DNA of 64,000 nt from Shewanella maritima. GTDB lineage: Bacteria; Pseudomonadota; Gammaproteobacteria; Enterobacterales; Shewanellaceae. The notes under the pieces are model-generated. The model did not search any database, had not been told where the DNA came from, and worked only from the letters and a program-made list of their open reading frames with translations. The position numbers and the translations under genes were made by a program. Position 1 is the first letter of the stretch; every line of letters starts with the position of its first letter. Where the stretch lies: assembly GCF_004295345.1 (NCBI RefSeq), contig NZ_CP036200.1:3721501-3785500 (forward strand), written 5' to 3'. Positions 57,995-64,000 of this stretch are shown here, piece by piece.

Positions 57995-60025
57995 CTATAA
58001 TTTAAAGCGCTCAACTGAAGTGGTCAGTGATTTTGCTAACTCATTTAGTTCTAAACTCTGACTTGCCATCGATTGTGACGCCTCTGCGTTATTTTCTGTA
58101 GTGGTGCTACTTTCGTTCATGGTGTGCTCAATTTGATTACTAAAATCAAGTTGCGTTTCAGCGGCTAGGGCAATTTCACTACTCATGCTGTTGATGGTTT
58201 GTAAGGCATTTTCAATATGCTCTACAGCATCATTAAGCGACTGACTTTGCGATACACATTCAGTTGCTTGTTGCTGACCAGATTCAATGGTGTCGGCTGC
58301 AAGCTCGGTTTCTTTTTGTAGCGCAGTGATCATAGTTTGGATTTCCGCCGTTGATGCCTGGGTGCGAGAGGCAAGCCCGCGCACCTCATCTGCAACCACA
58401 GCAAAGCCTCTTCCATGCTCACCCGCCCGAGCTGCTTCAATGGCTGCGTTCAACGCGAGTAGATTGGTTTGCTCAGCGATACTGCTAATGGTAACCAGAA
58501 TGCCGCCAATATCATTACTGTGCTGACTCAGGTTTGCCATGATAGTGACCGAGTCTTGAAGCTTGCTTGAAAGCTGCTCAATACGCTGCTTGTTACTCAC
58601 GGCAATACCTTTTACCTGAGCGCCTTGCTCAGATGCGAGATGAATTTGCTCGCTGGCATCCCCTGCTTGTTGGTTAACCTGATCTGAGCTGCGATGAATT
58701 TCTTCTGCTAATTGTTTCGCGGTGGCGATTTTATCGATTTGTGCGGTTGCGGCTTCAGCTAACGCTTGACCTTGCTGACGAGAGTCATTTGCTGCATCGT
58801 CAAGTAGATGAGCATCACGGTCGATTTGTTTTAGTAACAGAGTTAAGTCATCTGCAAGTTTATTGATGTTATCCATTAGCTCGCCAAATTCATCATTATT
58901 ACGCTTTTTAATGCGTCTTGATAAATCACCACTGGCTATCCGTGACAGTGCCTTGTTAACTGCAGCCAGTGGCCCAAGCATAGCTTTGGAGGTGAAAAAG
59001 TAGATGAGAGAAGCTAGGACAATAAAGCCTACAGCCATCACTATTGCCAAGCTCTTAGATGTGTCGATAACGTCACTAGCATCAGATTGTAGCTCTGAGA
59101 AATGCCCCTTAGCCAGGGTAACCAATTGTTCTAGCTGACCATTCACCTGCTCAAAAGTTTGGTTAGCCGCTTGATAATTACGCTCGGCGAGACTCAGCTG
59201 ATTGATGACTTCAGTTTGAGCTTGATACAACCTGCCTTGCTCATCGACCATGCTCAAGATAACGGCTAAGTTAGTGTCATATTGTTTTAGTAACTCATCG
59301 ATGGCTAAAGGCGAGGCTTGCTGGTGCAGATATTGCGAGTAGGTTTTAAGGTTACCTAATAACACAGCGACATCTTGCTGGTGGCTATCTAATGTGGTTT
59401 TGTCAGTGAGCCTAGACAACTCATTGATAGTATTACCTAAAGTAAATAGCATGTCATCAATACGAATACCTGTACCAATGACTTCATCGAGCAGCGCGAT
59501 ATCTTCAGGGGCAACTTCCATGATCTCTAAATCAATCATGTTGTTACTGGCATTGTTTTTGGCATTAACAAAGTTTGTTGCGAGTTGCTCAAACTTATCG
59601 CGCCCATTGGCGGTTGCAAGTTTGGCAGCGAACATGGCATTAAGTTGCTGTTGATACTGACTGTATTGCTCACTAGCGCTAGCAAGAGCTTGTCGCATTT
59701 TAGCTTGGCTGTTCACCTTGTTGGCTAAAGCATCAATATTGCTGCGGTATTGGGTTGCCAATAGCTCAAATTGACTTTGACTATTGCTGATATCTTTTGC
59801 TGCTTGTTGCGAGAACGCTAAACTGCTCGTTTTAGCAATGTGTAGTAAGGTGTTTTGTAGATCGTTTGACTGATTTTGTACTGGTACCGCTACCAGCTCA
59901 ATTTTGTTGTTTGCGGTCTGAATTTGATTAAGAGAACGGTAAAAAAAGCTACTTCCCGCCAGTAATAAAATGCCAATTGCAGCAAAGCCCAAAGCTATTT
60001 TTTGCTTGATAGTCAGAGTAAACAT
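57995..60025 (-). CDS. Methyl-accepting chemotaxis protein
   Basis: A 676-residue transmembrane chemoreceptor. The first membrane helix ([20 protein letters not shown], residues 9-28) is followed by a long helical periplasmic sensor region of about 290 residues. Then come a second helix ([20 protein letters not shown]), a HAMP domain ([20 protein letters not shown]) and the signalling domain with [21 protein letters not shown]. No C-terminal pentapeptide for CheR/CheB tethering is seen. The ligand is unknown; the sensor resembles a helical-bimodular or four-helix bundle type, which is inference. Confidence 0.93.
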   Translation of the reverse strand: MFTLTIKQKIALGFAAIGILLLAGSSFFYRSLNQIQTANNKIELVAVPVQNQSNDLQNTLLHIAKTSSLAFSQQAAKDISNSQSQFELLATQYRSNIDALANKVNSQAKMRQALASASEQYSQYQQQLNAMFAAKLATANGRDKFEQLATNFVNAKNNASNNMIDLEIMEVAPEDIALLDEVIGTGIRIDDMLFTLGNTINELSRLTDKTTLDSHQQDVAVLLGNLKTYSQYLHQQASPLAIDELLKQYDTNLAVILSMVDEQGRLYQAQTEVINQLSLAERNYQAANQTFEQVNGQLEQLVTLAKGHFSELQSDASDVIDTSKSLAIVMAVGFIVLASLIYFFTSKAMLGPLAAVNKALSRIASGDLSRRIKKRNNDEFGELMDNINKLADDLTLLLKQIDRDAHLLDDAANDSRQQGQALAEAATAQIDKIATAKQLAEEIHRSSDQVNQQAGDASEQIHLASEQGAQVKGIAVSNKQRIEQLSSKLQDSVTIMANLSQHSNDIGGILVTISSIAEQTNLLALNAAIEAARAGEHGRGFAVVADEVRGLASRTQASTAEIQTMITALQKETELAADTIESGQQQATECVSQSQSLNDAVEHIENALQTINSMSSEIALAAETQLDFSNQIEHTMNESSTTTENNAEASQSMASQSLELNELAKSLTTSVERFKL

Positions 60026-60807
60026 AGTCTTGTCGCCGAGTTATGCGCAACCTCGTTCAATGATGCAAAAAATCAATCTTCAGGCGTCGTTTATGGATGT
60101 TTGAATTGTTAATCCGTTAACGAGCCTGAGAGGTATAAGGCACATCAACACTTACGTTGAAATTGTCTTGTCGCAATCATGAGAGGCTTAAATTTAATTG
60201 TTGTTATATTGTTGCTACATTATTAAATTTAGGCGATTTTTTCTGTTTAAGCAATGCGCGATTTGGAGTAGAACGCGGGAATGTTTTGAAAAATTTACTT
60301 CTAATGGCGCCTATATGTTTGCTATTTGTCGAAAGTTACTCACTCAAGAAGTACGAAAAGCAATGCCAGTCTTATTGACTCACTAACAACATGTGTTTGA
60401 ATTCGTTCCATCAGCCAACCCATCATCGCCATTGAACAAAATGCTTTTGTACGTTTTTTGTGCGCCCTGAAAATCATTATGCCCAGCTTTAGTGCGAAAT
60501 TTTAATATAGTTAATTCGTAGCTGTGTTTAAAACTCATACCTTTAAGTCATGCTATTGCCTGAAGCACCTATATTAGCGTTGTTTTAAATTTAACCAGTT
60601 TGTCATTTTTTTATCTTATATCTGTTATCTGACCTTGGCATGTTAACTGCAACTTCCTCGATATGTACCGCAATGTCTAAGTTGAAGTTTATTAATTTCG
60701 GCGGCTTAAGCTGGCAGGTCTACTTTGGTTTAAATCCAATTGGGGTTTAGAGATAAATTAGCGCTTGCTGAATTAAGCCTTAGGTTGTCTTTCACATGGA
60801 GACAAAT
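60026..60807. other. Long non-coding gap upstream of malQ
   Basis: About 780 AT-rich bases. The only marked structure is an inverted repeat TAAATTTAAT (60189-60198) / ATTAAATTTA (60222-60231). Short ORFs at 60157-60386 have no binding site or protein-like composition and are not called. It presumably holds the promoters of malQ-glgB and the chemoreceptor, but no specific site was identified. Confidence 0.45.
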
Positions 60808-63288
60808 ATGGGGCTGGATAAGTTACTGTATTTGCAGGGTGTTGGGGCTGAGTTTGTTGATTGTTTTGGTCAGCACATTCGTATCCCTATGCAAGACAGG
60901 GTAGGGATACTCAAAGCTATGCTCTCTAATGAGCGTAGCAGTGTGGATGATGCAGAAGAGTGCAAATCGCAATTTGAGTCGCATATAGTCGAGGCGCGAA
61001 ACCATCAGCTTGATGTCGAGCCATGGTTTGAGCAGCTGCCCAAGTTTCAATTTTCCCACCTAGACAAGCCCTCGTTGCACATGCACCTGATAGAGCAAGA
61101 CTGTCAGGTACAAATAAAGGTGCATTTAGAAAGTGGAAGTGATTTTACTTTTATCTATCAAACTCACGCCGAGGATATTATTGGTGAATATCATTATCAA
61201 GGCCGACGCTATTGTCGTTACCAAGTCGATGTTAATGCATATATCCCAGAGACCATTGCGCTATCGAGTGGCTACCATCAATTAACTGCTCGGGTTATCG
61301 AGCACGACTTGTTTGACCAAGGCTCCAACAATCAAGCGCCAAATCACCAAGATGTAGATGGCTTAGATGCAGGTCATTTGGGTTGCACTGGTCAATGGGT
61401 GTTAGCACCACGCTATTGCTATCAAGCGCCAGTGAACGATAGAGCGAAGCTTTGGGGTGTGAGTATTCAGCTGTACTCATTGCGCAGCGAGCAATCGGGT
61501 TATGGTATCGGAGACTTTGGCGCGCTTAGGCAGTTAATTGACTATTGCGCTGACATCGGTGCGAGTTTTATCACTTTAAACCCGCTTCACGCCTTGGATA
61601 TTGCCCACCCTGAGCATCCTAGCCCATACAGCCCGACTGACAGGCGCCGCTTAAACCCGCTTTATATCGATATTGCTGCTGTTCCTGAATATTCACAGGT
61701 TAAATCTGAGGTTTTCCAAGGTGTCGACAATGCGCAAGTTGGCAGTGTAAATCTTACCTTAGCTCTTGGTGAAACGATTGATTATATCCAGGTGTTTAAG
61801 CGTAAATATCAGCAATTACTGGCACTATATCAGCAGTTTGCCAGCAACTTACATGACGAAAGTTTTCAGCGAGGGCAGGCGTTTAAGCATTTTAAGCAAC
61901 AACAAGGTGAGGCGTTAATACAGTTTTGCTTGAATGAGGTACAACAAGCGCCTAAGTGGATGAACCCGACTGCTGATTTTTTTGCTTACCTGCAGTTTGT
62001 GGCAAATGAGCAATTGGCTTTGTGTCAGCAGCGTTGCCGTGAGCGTGGTATGGCAATTGGTTTAGTAGGTGACCTGGCTGTTGGCGCTGTGGTGCATGGC
62101 TGTGAGGTACAAAGCGAGCAGGCAAGCTTTTGCGTTAATGCCAGTATTGGTGCGCCGCCAGACCCGTTTTCTGCCAGCGGGCAAAATTGGGGCTTAGTGC
62201 CGTTTGACCCAGTAAAAATGCGTCAGCAAAAGTTTGCTCATTTTATCGCATTAGTACGCAGCAACATGCGGTTATATGGCGCACTGCGAATCGACCATGT
62301 AATGGGGTTACTAAGGTTATGGTGGTGGCCGTTAACCAAGCAGCATGGTCATGGTCATGGCGCTTATGTGTTTTATCCGGTTGAAACCTTAGTGGCAATT
62401 ATCTGTTTGGAAAGCCAGCGCGCCAATTGCCTGGTTATTGGTGAAGACTTAGGCACAGTGCCGCCAGCAATTATTGACGCTATGGCGCGCAGTCACATGT
62501 ATTCCAATGAGCTGTTTTATTTCAGTGAGCACAGTGAAGGTTTTGTGCCACCAGCTCAGCAAAAACGCCGCAGCTTGATGATGCTGGCAAATCACGATGT
62601 CGCACCACTCAAAATGTGGTGGCAAAAGCAAGATTTGAATTTACGCCAACAGTTGCACCTGTTTGAAACTCAAGCCGCTGAAACTCAAGCCTATGCGCAA
62701 AGGTCAACGCAGCAATGGCAGTTGCTTCAATGGCTAGCAAACTATGGCCAGGAGTTTATCCACAAAGCGCTCGTCGGCAAGTCTGCGGCTAGCGTCTCAG
62801 AGTTAGATGCGAGGCAGTTGCGCCAAGTATTGGAATTTGTCGCCGATTTAAAACAATGGCTACACGGTGACAACAGCTTGAGCAATGTGAGTGGCAATGA
62901 TTGTAGCAGTAGCGAGGACGCTCATTTTAGATTTCACCCGGAATTCTTTGAGCTAAACACAGACACCCTTATTTGCGCTTGGATTGCAACGGCGGCAAGT
63001 GGCAGCGCGAACCTGTTTAGCGTGCAACTTGCCGATCTGCTTGACGATAGCCAATGCGTCAATATTCCTGGCACTTGGAAGCAATACTCTAATTGGCAGC
63101 AACGCTTGCCTTACACCGTTAGCCAAATTCGCCAGCTTGCTAAGGTGCGACAGCGCACATCTTTAATCAGCCTTGCTCGAGCCATGAGCACCAGCATTGA
63201 AGCCTGTTCGCCCATTGCTAGCGGCGCAATTCCTGAACCAGGTGCTGATGAACGTGAAGCTGCACCCCAAATTAACAATTCACTTTGA
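60808..63288 (+). CDS. malQ: 4-alpha-glucanotransferase (amylomaltase)
   Basis: An 826-residue GH77 enzyme that transfers 4-alpha-glucan segments in maltodextrin and glycogen metabolism. Family landmarks include LWGVSIQLYSLRSEQSGYGI, SPYSPTDRRRLNPLYIDI, the nucleophile region ALRIDHVMGLLRLWW, the acid/base VIGEDLGTVPP and the third carboxylate in ANHDVAPLKMWW. At 826 residues it is longer than the E. coli enzyme (about 694), with an extended N-terminal domain. ATG 60808 is used because GGAGA lies just upstream; ATG 60796 would add four residues and includes that site. glgB follows after 16 bases. Confidence 0.94.
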   Translation: MGLDKLLYLQGVGAEFVDCFGQHIRIPMQDRVGILKAMLSNERSSVDDAEECKSQFESHIVEARNHQLDVEPWFEQLPKFQFSHLDKPSLHMHLIEQDCQVQIKVHLESGSDFTFIYQTHAEDIIGEYHYQGRRYCRYQVDVNAYIPETIALSSGYHQLTARVIEHDLFDQGSNNQAPNHQDVDGLDAGHLGCTGQWVLAPRYCYQAPVNDRAKLWGVSIQLYSLRSEQSGYGIGDFGALRQLIDYCADIGASFITLNPLHALDIAHPEHPSPYSPTDRRRLNPLYIDIAAVPEYSQVKSEVFQGVDNAQVGSVNLTLALGETIDYIQVFKRKYQQLLALYQQFASNLHDESFQRGQAFKHFKQQQGEALIQFCLNEVQQAPKWMNPTADFFAYLQFVANEQLALCQQRCRERGMAIGLVGDLAVGAVVHGCEVQSEQASFCVNASIGAPPDPFSASGQNWGLVPFDPVKMRQQKFAHFIALVRSNMRLYGALRIDHVMGLLRLWWWPLTKQHGHGHGAYVFYPVETLVAIICLESQRANCLVIGEDLGTVPPAIIDAMARSHMYSNELFYFSEHSEGFVPPAQQKRRSLMMLANHDVAPLKMWWQKQDLNLRQQLHLFETQAAETQAYAQRSTQQWQLLQWLANYGQEFIHKALVGKSAASVSELDARQLRQVLEFVADLKQWLHGDNSLSNVSGNDCSSSEDAHFRFHPEFFELNTDTLICAWIATAASGSANLFSVQLADLLDDSQCVNIPGTWKQYSNWQQRLPYTVSQIRQLAKVRQRTSLISLARAMSTSIEACSPIASGAIPEPGADEREAAPQINNSL

Positions 63289-63304
63289 TATGGAAATTAA
63301 ACCT

Positions 63305-64000
63305 ATGACGACTTCAATCACAGACGCTAGCGCCATCATCAATGAGCAATTTAATGATGTTTTTTCAGTGCTTGGTATGCACAAGAATGAGCAGAGCCAA
63401 TCACTTATTGTGAATTGTTTTTTGCCAGGGGCAAGTCAGGTTGAAGTGATTGACTTAAAGAGTAACCGCAAGGTCGCTCAGCTAAACGCAGAAGACCAAA
63501 CTGGCTACTTTAGCGGGGTGATCCCTAGGCGTAAAAATCCTTTTGCATATCAGTTGCGCGCGCAATACCCACATAGCCTTGAGTTGATTAACGACCCGTA
63601 CCAATACCCAAGCCCATTATCTGAGCAAGACGTATATTTGTTTAATGAAGGTAGTCAGCTACAGGCATATCAGTTTCAAGGAGCGAATTGGCGTGAACTA
63701 GCAGCGGCAAATGGCGAGCATACTCACGGCGTGCATTTTTGTGTGTGGGCGCCCAATGCCAAGCGGGTTGCAGTTGTCGGCGATTTCAATTACTGGCATG
63801 GCGAGCGCCATATGATGCGTTTTCACCCTGCAAGTGGACTTTGGGATATCTTTATTCCCGAAGTTGAAGCTGGGCAACTATATAAATTTCAATTGATTAA
63901 CCAACAAGGTGAATTGGTTGAAAAGGCTGACCCTTATGCCAAGGGCATGCAAGGCGCGCCAGGCAATGCTTCTGTGGTGCCACCAAAGGAAGCGTACCAA
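63305..64000 (+). CDS. glgB: 1,4-alpha-glucan branching enzyme, N-terminal part (cut by window edge)
   Basis: The first 232 residues of GlgB, which introduces alpha-1,6 branches into glycogen. An N-terminal carbohydrate-binding region (DVFSVLGMHKNEQSQ, NDPYQYPSPLSEQDVYLFNE) is followed by the CBM48 segment GVHFCVWAPNAKRVAVVGDF with FNYWHGERHMM. The catalytic barrel lies beyond base 64000. ATG 63305 is close behind malQ, so the two glucan enzymes are probably cotranscribed at the head of a glycogen operon. Confidence 0.94.
   Translation, partial: MTTSITDASAIINEQFNDVFSVLGMHKNEQSQSLIVNCFLPGASQVEVIDLKSNRKVAQLNAEDQTGYFSGVIPRRKNPFAYQLRAQYPHSLELINDPYQYPSPLSEQDVYLFNEGSQLQAYQFQGANWRELAAANGEHTHGVHFCVWAPNAKRVAVVGDFNYWHGERHMMRFHPASGLWDIFIPEVEAGQLYKFQLINQQGELVEKADPYAKGMQGAPGNASVVPPKEAYQ

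Noticed and set aside
60157..60386. Two overlapping short ORFs upstream of malQ
   Set aside because: No ribosome-binding site, Cys-rich unlikely composition and mutual overlap; treated as chance.

Overview
The window reads as chromosomal DNA of a marine gammaproteobacterium, most likely Shewanella or a close relative. The evidence is gene content and order: leucine-degradation liu genes beside a PrpE-type ligase, gnd and menA; an acpH / queA-tgt-yajC-secD-secF block; gltX embedded in tRNA arrays; CheV, SstT and a RimB-RimK pair. Nearly all proteins have clear families. No insertion sequence, prophage, integron or CRISPR array was seen.

Layout. 1-5000: truncated liuB, liuA and the regulator liuR (all minus strand), then a propionyl-CoA synthetase. 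5200-10750: gnd, menA, tesB, a YbaY-like lipoprotein and an MFS exporter. 11090-15830: a translation block with seven tRNA-Val genes (minus strand), gltX, one tRNA-Ala and seven tRNA-Glu genes in an exact 186-bp tandem array, followed by three decayed tRNA-Glu/terminator units. 15900-29400: mixed housekeeping and stress genes, including SGNH hydrolase, ABC exporter, an Ada-AlkA fusion plus Ogt, DEAD-box helicase, phosphatase, phospholipase D, CheV, SstT, an RluA-type synthase, a thioredoxin-like protein and AcpH. 29700-35520: a 59-residue ORF, queA, tgt, yajC, secD and secF. 35620-47470: an eleven-gene minus-strand operon for a pseudaminic-acid-type nonulosonate. It carries an acyl-activation module (ligase plus carrier protein), an oxidoreductase, two methyltransferases and a radical SAM/SPASM enzyme, and is divergent from a Maf-type flagellin glycosyltransferase (47937-50408). 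50500-60030: DUF2947, a CHI-like protein, an RNA m5C methyltransferase, DUF2461, RimB/RimK, an Aer-like receptor and a chemoreceptor. 60800-64000: malQ and truncated glgB.

How the genes work together. The pse operon and maf together should make a decorated nonulosonic acid and attach it to flagellin, which fits the chemotaxis genes in the same window. As given, two successive pathway genes, pseB and pseG, each carry a single-base frameshift. Both reading frames are restored by one added base, and restored pseB then overlaps pseC by 4 nt. This is either recent pathway decay, on/off switching, or base-calling error. The pseG gene also carries a C-terminal acetyltransferase-like domain that probably supplies the otherwise missing PseH step.

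The most unusual features are this expanded pse operon, the tRNA-Glu tandem array with its degenerate tail, and a set of intergenic stem-loops, notably three between liuA and liuB and one in the gltX leader.
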